In this document: positions 16,907 to 25,181 of the stretch, piece after piece | How the letters are laid out: every line of letters begins with the position of its first letter | Numbering within the stretch: position 1 is the first letter of the stretch | Source: JAEUJM01 sp964635055 | Lineage (GTDB): Bacteria; Actinomycetota; Acidimicrobiia; Acidimicrobiales; DATDAH01 | Direction: 5' to 3' | DNA length: 64,000 nt | Assembly (NCBI GenBank): GCA_964635055.1 | Contig: CAZWMT010000001.1 | Location: 220,656 to 284,655 of the forward strand | Notes under the pieces: model-generated | Seen by the model: only the letters and a program-made list of their open reading frames with translations | Database searches by the model: none | What the model was told of the DNA's origin: nothing | Position numbers and translations under genes: made by a program

Positions 16907-17488
16907 TCAGCGGTCGTCGAGCAGGGAGGCGAGCTCGGCGTTCAGGTCACGCCCTCGGTCGAAGCCGCGTTCGACGATCTGTCCCACGGCCACCGCGGCC
17001 AGCTCGAAGTCCTCGGCCGTGGCGACCTCGGCCAGTGCGCGCAGGTCACCTGCGTCCTGCGGCCTCGCGTGGTCGTCACGAGCCAGCAGCTTCAGCGCGA
17101 TCAGATGGCCGACACGGGCCACCGGCACCGTCAAACCCGGCAACACCTCGAGGGGATCGGCGGCCTCGACGATCTCGCGCTCGATGCCGGACGACGCGAA
17201 CAAGAGGTCGACCGCCTCGCCCCCGGACAAGCGGACCCTCGACGTGGCCAGGCGCCCCTGGGCCTCGTGCTCGACGTTGGCCACCAACGTGTGGCCCCGG
17301 CTGAGCACCGACCGAACGAACGTCTCGGCCGCCAGGTCGTCGTCGACCGCCACCGCCAGGTCGACGTCTCGTGTGAAGCGGGGTTCGGTGCGAACCGACA
17401 CGGCGAAGCCCCCCACGAGGGCGCACCCCAGCCCCTGCTCCGCGGCAGCCGCCTCGATCTCTCGACACGCGACCGCGAGATCGCTCAT
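16907..17488 (-). CDS. Nucleotidyltransferase, AbiEii/MenT-like putative toxin
   Basis: A 193-residue nucleotidyltransferase-fold protein: ALVGGFAVSVRTEPRFTRDVDLAVAVDDD near residues 20-50 carries the G-G...D-x-D site, and a later acidic strand VDLLFASSG follows. Small proteins of this kind act as toxins in type IV/AbiE-like modules or as unclassified nucleotidyltransferases. Start ATG 17488, 4 nt after the stop of the 62-residue gene upstream, forms a two-gene operon. An alternative in-frame start at 17521 would overlap that gene. The toxin role is inferred from fold and gene pairing. Confidence 0.7.
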   Translation of the reverse strand: MSDLAVACREIEAAAAEQGLGCALVGGFAVSVRTEPRFTRDVDLAVAVDDDLAAETFVRSVLSRGHTLVANVEHEAQGRLATSRVRLSGGEAVDLLFASSGIEREIVEAADPLEVLPGLTVPVARVGHLIALKLLARDDHARPQDAGDLRALAEVATAEDFELAAVAVGQIVERGFDRGRDLNAELASLLDDR

Positions 17489-17492
17489 CGGG

Positions 17493-17681
17493 TCACGGCG
17501 CGACGACCGGACCCGGGGCATCCATGGGCCGATCGAAGACCCACTCGGCGAGGCGCCGATCGATCTCGCTCCCCGACGCCGAGGGGTAGCGGCGGCGGAG
17601 GTTCTGGCGCATGAGCTCGAGGCCCTCGGTGGACATCCGCAGCGCCGCCTGGAACCGGCGCGACTCCGGCGTGTCGGTCAC
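17493..17681 (-). CDS. 62-residue partner of the nucleotidyltransferase (possible antitoxin)
   Basis: A small basic/acidic helical protein (FQAALRMSTEGLELMRQNLR, then RRYPSASGSEIDRRLAEWVFDRP). It begins at GTG 17681, placed by a TAGACT -10 element exactly 6 nt upstream. Only 4 nt separate its stop from the nucleotidyltransferase start. Small helical proteins of similar sequence are commonly found directly before nucleotidyltransferases in actinobacteria; an antitoxin or adaptor role is inference. Confidence 0.65.
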   Translation of the reverse strand: MTDTPESRRFQAALRMSTEGLELMRQNLRRRYPSASGSEIDRRLAEWVFDRPMDAPGPVVAP

Positions 17682-17687
17682 CCGTGC

Positions 17688-17693
17688 AGTCTA
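17688..17693 (-). promoter_or_regulatory. -10 element TAGACT for the nucleotidyltransferase operon
   Basis: TAGACT on the minus strand with 6 nt to GTG 17681; leaderless architecture. Confidence 0.6.
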
Positions 17694-17909
17694 GGAGGGT
17701 GCTCTGGTGCCTTCGCGGACAGGAACGGGCGGGAGGGCCTGGTCGGACACCGCCCCCGCGGCGACGTCCACAGCGTCATCCACAGTTGTTGAAAAGCATG
17801 GAAAGACCGTGAGTGGAGCCGGAGGCGGCGCAGGAGCACCGAACGCCACGGACACGCCGGCTCGACCGCCGGCGGACCCGGTGCGCGAAGCTGGGGGGAA
17901 GGAGGCACC

Positions 17910-18851
17910 ATGGCCTGGACCGAACACGACATCCCCGACCTGACCGGCACGGTGGCCGTGGTCACCGGCGCGAACGGCGGGCTGGGCCTGGCCACCGCGC
18001 TGGCGCTGGCGGGTGCGGGAGCCGACGTGGTGATGGCGGCACGCGACCAGGACAAGGCCGCGACCGCCGAGGGGATCATCCTCGGGCACCGTCCCGACGC
18101 GTCCCTCGAGGTCGTGGCCCTCGACCTCGGCGATCTGTCCTCGGTGCGCGCCGCCGCCGACTCGATCCTGGCCGCGCGCCCGACCGTCGACATCCTCGTC
18201 AACAACGCCGGTCTGATGGCGATGCCCGAGCGCCGGACCGCCGACGGCTTCGAGATGCAGTTCGGCGTGAACCACCTGGGTCACTTCGCCTTCACCGCTC
18301 ACCTCCTGCCGTCACTGCTCCGGGCCGACGCCGCCCGGGTGGTCACCGTCACCAGCACCGCCCACCACATCGGTCGCCCGGTCGACCCCGACAACCCCCA
18401 CCTGCACGGCCGGTACAAGCCGTGGCGCTCCTACGGCCAGGCCAAGCTGGCCAACTTCCACTTCGGGCTCGGTCTGCAGAAGCAATTCGAGGACGCCGGC
18501 GTGGCAGCAGCCAGCCTGATCGCCCACCCGGGCCTGTCCAACACCGACCTGCAGGCCACCACCGTGGCCGAGGGCGGCGGGGGCTGGTCGGCGCCGTTCT
18601 TCCACTCGATGGCGTCGGCCACCGGCATGTCGCCCCAGCACGGCGCCCGCCCCCAGCTCCGGGCCGCCACCGACCCCGGGGCCAGGGGCGGCGAGTTCTA
18701 CGGCCCGCTGTTCATGAACAACGGGCCCGCCGTCCGCCGCCCGATCGTCCGTCGCATCGGGCTGCAGAAGGCCATCGACACGCTGTGGCAGGTGTCCGAA
18801 CGCGAGACCGGTGTCCGCCTCGACGTCGCGGCCGCCGAGGCGGCGCTGTAG
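17910..18851 (+). CDS. Short-chain dehydrogenase/reductase
   Basis: A 313-residue SDR of the retinol-dehydrogenase/WWOX-like group. The Rossmann nucleotide site is TGANGGLGLATALA near residue 17, NNAG near 95, the catalytic Ser in VVTVTSTAHH near 147 and the catalytic Tyr/Lys in SYGQAKLANF near 174-178. It should use NAD(P)H on a small hydrophobic carbonyl or alcohol. A near-perfect ribosome site AAGGAGG lies 5 nt before ATG 17910. The about 230-bp upstream gap contains two short boxes with CCACAG (17766-17785 region) resembling weak DnaA boxes, and no gene. Confidence 0.85.
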   Translation: MAWTEHDIPDLTGTVAVVTGANGGLGLATALALAGAGADVVMAARDQDKAATAEGIILGHRPDASLEVVALDLGDLSSVRAAADSILAARPTVDILVNNAGLMAMPERRTADGFEMQFGVNHLGHFAFTAHLLPSLLRADAARVVTVTSTAHHIGRPVDPDNPHLHGRYKPWRSYGQAKLANFHFGLGLQKQFEDAGVAAASLIAHPGLSNTDLQATTVAEGGGGWSAPFFHSMASATGMSPQHGARPQLRAATDPGARGGEFYGPLFMNNGPAVRRPIVRRIGLQKAIDTLWQVSERETGVRLDVAAAEAAL

Positions 18852-18981
18852 AAGGGTCCTCCGTTCACTGCCGGATCCGCCGGACCGCACCCGATGACCC
18901 GGGGACCTGGCGGCGCTGGCGTCGGCCGAGTGAGCAGAGCAGCACCCTCCTGGCCACCCGACGTGCCGGCCCGGCGCCGCG

Positions 18982-19206
18982 CTACAAGACGTTGTTGGCG
19001 GTGAGGACGGCGGCGAGCCCGATCAGCGTGCCCGCCATGGCCCAGATCTGGCGGTTGATCTCCCGGTGGAACGCCGCGGTCAGACGCTCCTCGAGCGCGG
19101 CCAGACGTTGTTCGCAGCGGCTACGGCACGGTCGGGACGGGGGGTGGTGTGACGGGCACCTGCACGTCGGGCACCTCGAAGGTCCCGGGATCGACGGTGA
19201 GATCAC
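18982..19206 (-). CDS. Possible small coiled-coil/TM protein or gene remnant
   Basis: The last about 44 residues (CEQRLAALEERLTAAFHREI then WAMAGTLIGLAAVLTANNVL) look genuine: an amphipathic helix followed by one membrane helix. The frame has no start codon before them until GTG 19206, which lies 86 bp inside the upstream minus-strand gene, and the extra N-terminal residues are a Pro/Cys/Ser-rich out-of-frame reading of that gene. Either translation starts within the upstream gene, or the true 5' end is lost and this is a fragment. Function unknown. Confidence 0.4.
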   Translation of the reverse strand: MISPSIPGPSRCPTCRCPSHHPPSRPCRSRCEQRLAALEERLTAAFHREINRQIWAMAGTLIGLAAVLTANNVL

Positions 19207-19609
19207 CGGGGTCGAACGCCGTGACGGGTGGGTTCACCACCGGGCCACCGATCGGGACGCCGGAGCCCGGGCCGGTGGTCACCGGCAGCCGGTCGAGGAA
19301 GGTGTCATCGCTGTGGGGCAGGTGGAGGCCGAAGTCTTCGCCCGTGTCGGCGACCGTGTCCTGCACACCGTCGGGTAGCCGGTTCATGGCGGCCAACCCG
19401 ATCAGCACGCCCCCGAGGAAGGTCACTACCACCGCGATCTTCACCACGGTGAAGGCGAACGACGAGTACGCGTTGGTCCTCGGCGTGCGCAGTGGCACGG
19501 TCCGTGGTGGCGAGTGCCGCACCGGCCGCGGGTCGCGGTCAGGGGCCACCGGCGCCTCCGGCGGCTGCGGTCCTTCGACCAGCACCCCCCGTCCGAACTC
19601 GCTGCTCAT
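19121..19609 (-). CDS. Single-pass membrane protein with proline-rich outer tail
   Basis: A 162-residue protein: a polar N-terminus (about 1-48), one clear transmembrane helix at about 50-72 (FAFTVVKIAVVVTFLGGVLIG), then a long tail ending in Pro/Val-rich sequence (VPVTPPPVPTVP). Topology is probably N-in, tail outside. GAAGGGA about 5 nt before ATG 19609 is a ribosome site. It is not recognised as a known family. The downstream minus-strand frame overlaps its 3' end. Confidence 0.65.
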   Translation of the reverse strand: MSSEFGRGVLVEGPQPPEAPVAPDRDPRPVRHSPPRTVPLRTPRTNAYSSFAFTVVKIAVVVTFLGGVLIGLAAMNRLPDGVQDTVADTGEDFGLHLPHSDDTFLDRLPVTTGPGSGVPIGGPVVNPPVTAFDPGDLTVDPGTFEVPDVQVPVTPPPVPTVP

Positions 19610-19810
19610 GTGATCCCTTCGGATGATCGAGCGGGGCGATTGAGCACCGGGCGAGCGGCGGCGTCGAGCCGAGCCGGGCCGAGCCGGGCAGGCCCCGCCG
19701 GCGACAGACCGGCACCCAGCAGCAGGCCTCCCCGGGCGACACTGTCAGACCCCCGGCGTAGGTTGCTGAAGGAGCCTCTCCTGCTCCCCCCGCTCACCAC
19801 CGGACCAGCC

Positions 19811-21925
19811 ATGACCCTCACCGACCACCCCACGAACGATCCCACCCGTGCCACCGCCGCCCAGGCGCTCGACCTGCTGCGCCGACTGGCCGGCCCCGAC
19901 GCGCAGTTCCACCCGGGCCAGCTCGAGGCCATCGAGGCGCTGGTCGACCGTCGCCGGCGGGTGCTCGTGGTCCAGCGCACCGGCTGGGGCAAGAGCGCCG
20001 TGTACTTCCTGGCCACCCGCCTGCTGCGCGATCAGGGCGGCGGCCCCACCCTGCTGGTGTCGCCGCTGCTGGCCCTCATGCGCAACCAGGTGCACGCCGC
20101 CGAGCGCATCGGGCTGAAGGCGGCGCCGCTCAACTCGTCCAACACCGACGACTGGGACGTGATCGAGGAGTCGATCCTGGCCGACGGCGTCGACGTGCTG
20201 CTCATCTCGCCGGAGCGGCTGAACAACGAGCGCTTCCGCACGCGGGTCCTGCCCCACCTTGTGGGTGCCGTCGGCCTGCTGGTGATCGACGAGGTGCACT
20301 GCATCAGCGACTGGGGCCACGACTTCCGGCCCGACTACCGCCGGCTGGCCCGGGTGCTCGACCGCCTGCCCCGCAACGTTCCGGTCCTCGGGTGCACGGC
20401 CACGGCCAACGACCGGGTGGTGCACGACGTGGAGGAGCAACTGGGCGAGGGCGCGGTCGAGATCCGTGGCCGGCTCGACCGCGACAGCCTGGAGCTCGAG
20501 GTGATCGACCTGCCCTCGCAGGCCGAGCGCATGGCCTGGCTGGCCACCGAGGTCCCCACGCTGGCGGGCACCGGCATCGTCTACTGCCTCACCATCGCCG
20601 ACGCCCAGCGGGTGGCCGCCTGGTTGCGCAGCCGGGGCGTCAACGTGCTGGCCTACACCGGCGCCACCGAGCCGGGCGAGCGCCTGGTGGCCGAGGACGC
20701 CCTGTTGCACAACGAGGTGAAGGCCCTGGTGGCCACCTCGGCGCTGGGCATGGGCTACGACAAGCCCGACCTCGGCTTCGTGATCCACTACCAAGGGCCA
20801 GGGTCGCCCATCGCCTACTACCAGCAGGTCGGCCGGGCGGGTCGGTCGCTCGACACCGCCCGCGTGGTGCTGCTGCGGGGCCACGAGGACGCCGACATCC
20901 AGGACTACTTCATCCGCACCGCCTTCCCCCCACGCGACAAGGCCGAGCAGGTGATCGCGCTGCTCGAGGCCGCGGGCGGGCCGGTGAAGATCACCGAGAT
21001 CGAGGCCGAGGTGAACGTCCGCCGGTCGCGGCTCGAAGGCATGCTGAAGATCCTCGACGCCGAGGGAGCGGTCGAGCGGGTGGGATCGGCCTGGCAGCGC
21101 ACCCTGCAGCCGTGGGCCTACGACGAGGAGCGGGTCGAGCGGGTCACCGCCGCACGCCGGGCCGAGCAGGAGGCGATGGTGCGCTACGGCAGCGACGGCA
21201 CCTGCCTCATGCGCTTCCTGCGTCGCCAGCTCGACGACCACGTCGACGCCGACTGCGGCCGCTGCTCGGTCTGTCGGGCCGCGGCCGGGTCGCCGCCGGC
21301 GCCGCTCGAGCTCGACGTCGACCTGGTCGAGGCCGCCCGCACCTTCCTCCGCTCGTCGCCCCTCGTCATTGAGCCCCGCCGCCAATGGCCCCGCGATCTC
21401 GACGGCGTGTCGGGCAACATCCCCGCCGACCAGCGCCTGGCGGACGGCCGGGCCCTCAGCCTGTACGGCGACGCCGGCTGGGGAGCGCTGGTGCGAGGGG
21501 CCCGGCTCGAGGGCAGGCCCTACGACGATCGCCTGGTCGACGGTGCGGTCGAGCTGGTGCGCCGCACCTGGCGACCCGACCCGCCCCCCGAATGGGTCAC
21601 GTGCCTGCCGGGATCACCCGCCGGAGGGGGCCTGCTGGCCGATTTCGCCGACCGGCTCGCCGCCCGGCTCGAGCTGCCCCACCTGGCGGTCATCGAACAG
21701 GTCCGTCCCATCGCCGACCAGCGCACCATGGCCAACAGCGCCCAGCAGGTGCGCAACGTGCTCGGCGCGTACGCCGTCACCGCCGACGTGCCCTCCGGGC
21801 CCGTGCTGCTGGTCGACGAGTTGGTCGACTCGCGCTGGACCCTCACCGTCGTCGGGGCCGCCCTGCGCCAGGCCGGGTCGGGCCCGGTGCTCCCCCTGGT
21901 CCTGGCCAAGGCCAGCGGCGACTGA
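19811..21925 (+). CDS. RecQ-family DNA helicase with phosphoribosyltransferase-like C-terminus
   Basis: A 704-residue helicase. Walker A QRTGWGKSAVYF near residue 56, DEVHC box VIDEVHCISDWGHDFRPDYRR near 159, motif VI QQVGRAGRSLDTARVVLL near 336, and a zinc-binding module ending CGRCSVCRA near 487 define the RecQ core. The last about 65 residues contain VLLVDELVDSRWTLTVVGAAL, the PRPP-binding loop pattern of type I phosphoribosyltransferases (as in ComF). It probably unwinds structured DNA; the added domain may sense or bind a nucleotide. ATG 19811 is the only reasonable start after the region of 10-bp CGAGCCGGGC repeats near 19671. It is followed by a strong hairpin and a DprA-like gene. Confidence 0.87.
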   Translation: MTLTDHPTNDPTRATAAQALDLLRRLAGPDAQFHPGQLEAIEALVDRRRRVLVVQRTGWGKSAVYFLATRLLRDQGGGPTLLVSPLLALMRNQVHAAERIGLKAAPLNSSNTDDWDVIEESILADGVDVLLISPERLNNERFRTRVLPHLVGAVGLLVIDEVHCISDWGHDFRPDYRRLARVLDRLPRNVPVLGCTATANDRVVHDVEEQLGEGAVEIRGRLDRDSLELEVIDLPSQAERMAWLATEVPTLAGTGIVYCLTIADAQRVAAWLRSRGVNVLAYTGATEPGERLVAEDALLHNEVKALVATSALGMGYDKPDLGFVIHYQGPGSPIAYYQQVGRAGRSLDTARVVLLRGHEDADIQDYFIRTAFPPRDKAEQVIALLEAAGGPVKITEIEAEVNVRRSRLEGMLKILDAEGAVERVGSAWQRTLQPWAYDEERVERVTAARRAEQEAMVRYGSDGTCLMRFLRRQLDDHVDADCGRCSVCRAAAGSPPAPLELDVDLVEAARTFLRSSPLVIEPRRQWPRDLDGVSGNIPADQRLADGRALSLYGDAGWGALVRGARLEGRPYDDRLVDGAVELVRRTWRPDPPPEWVTCLPGSPAGGGLLADFADRLAARLELPHLAVIEQVRPIADQRTMANSAQQVRNVLGAYAVTADVPSGPVLLVDELVDSRWTLTVVGAALRQAGSGPVLPLVLAKASGD

Positions 21926-21951
21926 TGCGTCCACCGCTCGTGTCCCCAGCT

Positions 21952-22003
21952 CGAACTGGCGCCCGATTCGGTCGTCTGGGCAACCCGATCGGGCGCCAGT
22001 TCG
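21952..22003 (+). terminator. Strong hairpin between recQ-like and dprA-like genes
   Basis: Perfect 16-bp arms CGAACTGGCGCCCGAT (21952-21967) and its complement (21988-22003) with a 20-nt loop. It lies 26 bp after the RecQ stop and 42 bp before the next start. There is no T-run, so it may be a non-canonical or Rho-assisted terminator, or a protein-binding site. Confidence 0.6.
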
Positions 22004-22045
22004 CCACGGTGGTCCCGACGCACGGCGACCGGTAGCCCCATCCGG

Positions 22046-22930
22046 ATGGCGCGCCTCGACGACTCCACCCTCGCCGCCCTGCTGCTGACGAGCCGACTGG
22101 TGCCCGACGGCCCGCCGCCGCTCAAGGCGCGTGAGTTCTGGGCCCTGGTCGAGTCGGTCGGCGGCGACCCCGCGGTGCTGCTGGGCGACGACCCGCCCCC
22201 GGTCGCGCCCGACCAGGCGGCGCGCATCGGCGGCCTGCTCGACCGGGCCACCGCCTTCGCCTTCGCGCTCGAGGACGCCGAGCGCGCGGGGGTCAACATC
22301 GTGTCGGCGTTCGACGTGCGGTACCCGGGCCGGCTGCGGGAGCGCCTGGGCCACCAGGCCCCGCCCGCCCTGCACGGCGCGGGACCGTTGGCGCTGATGG
22401 TCGAGCCGGGACTGGCCATCGTCGGCGCGGACGACCCGGACGCGGTCGAGCTCGCCCGATCCTGCGCGGCGGCGGCCGCCGGCGCCGGCCTCATCATCAT
22501 CACCGGAGGCGCCGACGGCGGGACCGACGCCGCGGCGACGACCGCGGCGCTCGACGCCGGCGGCCGAGTGGTCGCCGTCCTGGCCGACCCACTCACCCGC
22601 CGCATCCGCCGACCCGAGGTCCGCCGCGCCATCCACGAGGGCCGCCTGTGCCTGGCCACGCCCTACCACCCCGACGCGCCGTACTCCCCGGCCGCCGACG
22701 CCGGGCGCATCAAGCTGCTGGTCGCCCTCGCCGACCTCACGTTGGTGATCGACGGCGACGAGGTCGCGGTGGCGCAGGCGGTGCACCACGACCAGGCCCG
22801 GGTCGCCGTCTGGCGTGAGCCCGACGGGGGCGCCGGAGGCCCCCGATCGGGCGATGGTCGCGCCACGCCGGTGCACGACCTCGGTGCCCTGATCGACCTC
22901 GCCACCACTCCCCCACCCCCGACCCCCTGA
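22046..22930 (+). CDS. DprA/Smf-like DNA-processing protein
   Basis: A 294-residue protein with the DprA Rossmann-like fold: an N-terminal helical part, then YPGRLRERLGHQAPPALHGAG, LAIVGADDPDAVELARS, a GGADGGTDAAATTAALDAGG turn, and LCLATPYHPDAPYSPAADAGR followed by LLVALADLTLVI. Classical DprA loads RecA on incoming single-stranded DNA; this protein lacks a recognisable C-terminal winged helix and has GADD where DprA has GSR, so it is a divergent family member. Placement after a RecQ-PRTase fusion suggests a joint role in DNA uptake, repair or defence. Start ATG 22046. Confidence 0.75.
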   Translation: MARLDDSTLAALLLTSRLVPDGPPPLKAREFWALVESVGGDPAVLLGDDPPPVAPDQAARIGGLLDRATAFAFALEDAERAGVNIVSAFDVRYPGRLRERLGHQAPPALHGAGPLALMVEPGLAIVGADDPDAVELARSCAAAAAGAGLIIITGGADGGTDAAATTAALDAGGRVVAVLADPLTRRIRRPEVRRAIHEGRLCLATPYHPDAPYSPAADAGRIKLLVALADLTLVIDGDEVAVAQAVHHDQARVAVWREPDGGAGGPRSGDGRATPVHDLGALIDLATTPPPPTP

Positions 22931-23416
22931 CCGGGCCGCGCCGGAACTCCCCGTCGGAGCGGCGCTCGTCCCCGCTCCACCTCGCGGGCGTTCCCCCCGG
23001 GACTGTCGCGAACTAGCCCAGAACCGCACAACCATGCGCGGGCTACGCGGTCTCGCGATCTGACCCAGGGGAAACCTCCGCGACTCGCCCGATGCAGCCA
23101 CCAGCGAACTACGAGACAGCCCCCCGAGGGCCGTGGCGCCGCCGCGACCGCCGATGCCGTCACCCTGGCAACAGGGCCCGGAGCGCAACCCCGGCACACA
23201 CCGCCGCCAGTTCCCCGCCTGCGCCCACTCCCACGTGCGGCGGCGGCGACCTGCGCACCGTCGGGACGATCCATGGCCCGGCCGGCGCCGAGGTTCCGCC
23301 GCGTCGAGACCGCGTGCTCGTCATCGGGCTGCGGCTGCGGCCGCCGGCGCCGCACCCACCTCGAGCAGGGCGCGAACGCTGGGCAGGGCGCTCCGATGGC
23401 TGGTTCACTGAGGGCC
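22931..23416. other. Gap without recognised gene
   Basis: About 490 bp between the DprA-like and cupin genes. Open frames here have the wrong codon pattern and match no family; no repeat or hairpin of note was seen. Confidence 0.5.
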
Positions 23417-23989
23417 ATGGCATCGTTCGACATCGACTCGTTCGTCGCCGACTGCCTCGCCGCCGCTCGCTCCGAGGCCAACCGTGGTTCGCTGGCGGTG
23501 AAGGAGGTGCTCGAGTCGGTGCTGCACGACCCGGGCCGCATCGCGGAGGCGGTCGGGTCACCCACCGCGATCGCACCGTTCACCACTTGGCACCGCAGCG
23601 ACGAACTGACGATCCTGCACGTGGTGTGGCCGCCGACGGTCGACCTGCTGGCCCACGACCACGAGATGTGGGCGACCATCGGGCTCTACGGCGGCCGTGA
23701 GGACAACCGGTTCTTCCGTCCCGACGATGACGGTGGTCTCCGCCCCAGCGGTGCGACCACCCTGCGCACCGGCGACACGGTGGCGCTCGGCCGGGACGTG
23801 ATCCATGCCGTCGCCAACCCGTCCAGGGAGTGGACTGCAGCGATCCACGTCTACGGCGGGGACTACTTCGCGCCCGCCCGGCGGATGTGGCCCGACATCG
23901 CCGAGGCGCCGGTCGCCTTCGACGTGGCCCGCGTCGTCGCCACGCTGGAAGACGCCGCCGAGCGGAGCCGACCCCGACCTGCCGGCTGA
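23417..23989 (+). CDS. Cysteine-dioxygenase-like cupin protein
   Basis: A 190-residue cupin. The first cupin motif is LLAHDHEMWATIGLYGGREDNRFFR (HxH plus Glu-like metal ligands, near residues 80-100) and the second is GRDVIHAVANPS (His near 135). The order and spacing match the cysteine-dioxygenase/thiol-dioxygenase superfamily, in which three His bind iron and a small thiol or acid is oxidised; here the substrate is unknown. Start ATG 23417, chosen because the protein then begins with MASFDIDSFVADCL, as family members do. No partner genes. Confidence 0.7.
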   Translation: MASFDIDSFVADCLAAARSEANRGSLAVKEVLESVLHDPGRIAEAVGSPTAIAPFTTWHRSDELTILHVVWPPTVDLLAHDHEMWATIGLYGGREDNRFFRPDDDGGLRPSGATTLRTGDTVALGRDVIHAVANPSREWTAAIHVYGGDYFAPARRMWPDIAEAPVAFDVARVVATLEDAAERSRPRPAG

Positions 23990-24873
23990 CGGTGCCGTCG
24001 GAGCGACGGCACAGGACACATCCTCGCCGTGCACCGCAGCCACAACCCCCGACCTCCTGGTCGACGGCGCCGTCCAACCTCCCGCCGCCGTGCCCTCGAC
24101 GTTCGATCGCGGCGTGCGTCCGATCGGCGACCGGTCGATGTTCGTGGCTTGTCGAGCAGGTCGAAGCTCTCGACCGTGCGTGAACCGGAGCGCCGGGCGC
24201 CTCGGTGCAGCGGGCCCGGCAACTGATCGATGTTTGATGACCTTGTCGCGCAGGTCGAAGCTCTCGACCGTGCGTGAACCGCAGCGACCGAAGCGGCGGG
24301 CGCCTCGGTGGGGTGGGCCCGGCGACTGCTCGCCGCCGGCGCCTCGAACAACGACCGTTCGATGAATGCCGGCCGGCGATGCGCCCGCGATCCGATCACG
24401 TCGTGCCGGAGCTGGGCGGGCATGAGCAAGGGCCGCATCCAGTTGTCGCCCGCACGCACCACGGTCTGCTCCGGAGCTGACGGCAAACCTCGTCGGGCTC
24501 GGGCGCCGACCGCCATGGGCCATCGTGAACCGTCCGCCGGCTACACGTCGCTCCCCAGGCGCCGCCGACGCGGGTCCGGTCGCCACACAGGCGCGGCCTC
24601 AGGTGGGCGACCGGTCCCGTGGCACACGCCCGCGGTGATCACACGGCGCCGGGCCCGCTGGCGGAGACGACGTTCCTCGCGGTCGACCAGCGCAGGTTCT
24701 GCTGAGCGTCCCGACGCCGTCCCCGGCGCCGAGGCGACCGTGGCGTTCCGGCTTCGACGGCTGCGATCATCCGGTCCAGGTCAGGGCGAGCAACTCACCC
24801 TCCGTCGCTCGATCGCCCCCGCCGGCCTCGCCCGGGCCCCTCCGGGCGGCACCCGACGACGGGCAGGCCCGCG
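23990..24873. other. About 880-bp gap without recognised gene
   Basis: No open frame on either strand gives a convincing protein. The stretch 24149-24328 contains two degenerate copies of an about 75-87 bp unit (see repeat). The rest may be a decayed gene; nothing in it could be matched to a family. Confidence 0.5.
24149..24328. repeat. Two degenerate direct repeats in a gene-free gap
   Basis: Copy 1 (about 24149-24222) and copy 2 (about 24242-24328) share the core GCAGGTCGAAGCTCTCGACC (24155 and 24250) followed by GTGCGTGAACCG, and then GGGCGCCTCGGTG and GGGCCCGGC. Copy 2 has an about 12-bp insertion after the shared core. They look like remains of a repeated or duplicated sequence. Confidence 0.7.
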
Positions 24874-25080
24874 CTACTCCTTGGTGGCCACGTGGTTCGG
24901 CACCACGTTCATCTTGGGCTCGTACACCACCTTCTCGATCTCGCGCTGCTCGTTGCCCAGGTTGGCCCGCAGGTCCTGACGGCAGGGGTCACACGGCCCG
25001 TAGAACCGTGCGGCAGCCGCCTGCCCGCACCGCGGGCAGTCGAACTCCTTCAGCGCATCAACGGTGGCCACGTCGCTCAT
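24874..25080 (-). CDS. Small zinc-ribbon protein
   Basis: A 68-residue protein with two CxxC pairs (FDCPRCGQAAA and FYGPCDPCRQDL), a zinc ribbon, followed by a charged helix (RANLGNEQREIEKVVYEP). It begins at ATG 25080, with CACGAT 6 nt upstream as a -10 element. Such ribbons usually bind nucleic acid or act as small adaptor proteins; the role is unknown. It lies alone on the minus strand, about 100 bp downstream of the dienelactone hydrolase gene. Confidence 0.7.
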   Translation of the reverse strand: MSDVATVDALKEFDCPRCGQAAAARFYGPCDPCRQDLRANLGNEQREIEKVVYEPKMNVVPNHVATKE

Positions 25081-25181
25081 CGGCCCATCGTGGCAGGTCC
25101 GCTGCCCAGCCGAGGCGACCCACCCCGACCCCACGATGCGTCAGAGGCCATCGACCCCAGTGGCACGACCGACGGGAGCCA

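Noticed and set aside
17760..17800. DnaA-box cluster or replication origin near CCACAG boxes
   Set aside because: Only two weak boxes, no cluster, no AT-rich unwinding region and no dnaA or dnaN nearby.
19514..19810. Upstream extension of the RecQ-like protein
   Set aside because: The added sequence is Arg/Pro/Ser-rich, covers the opposite gene and intergenic repeats, and has no homologous part in RecQ.
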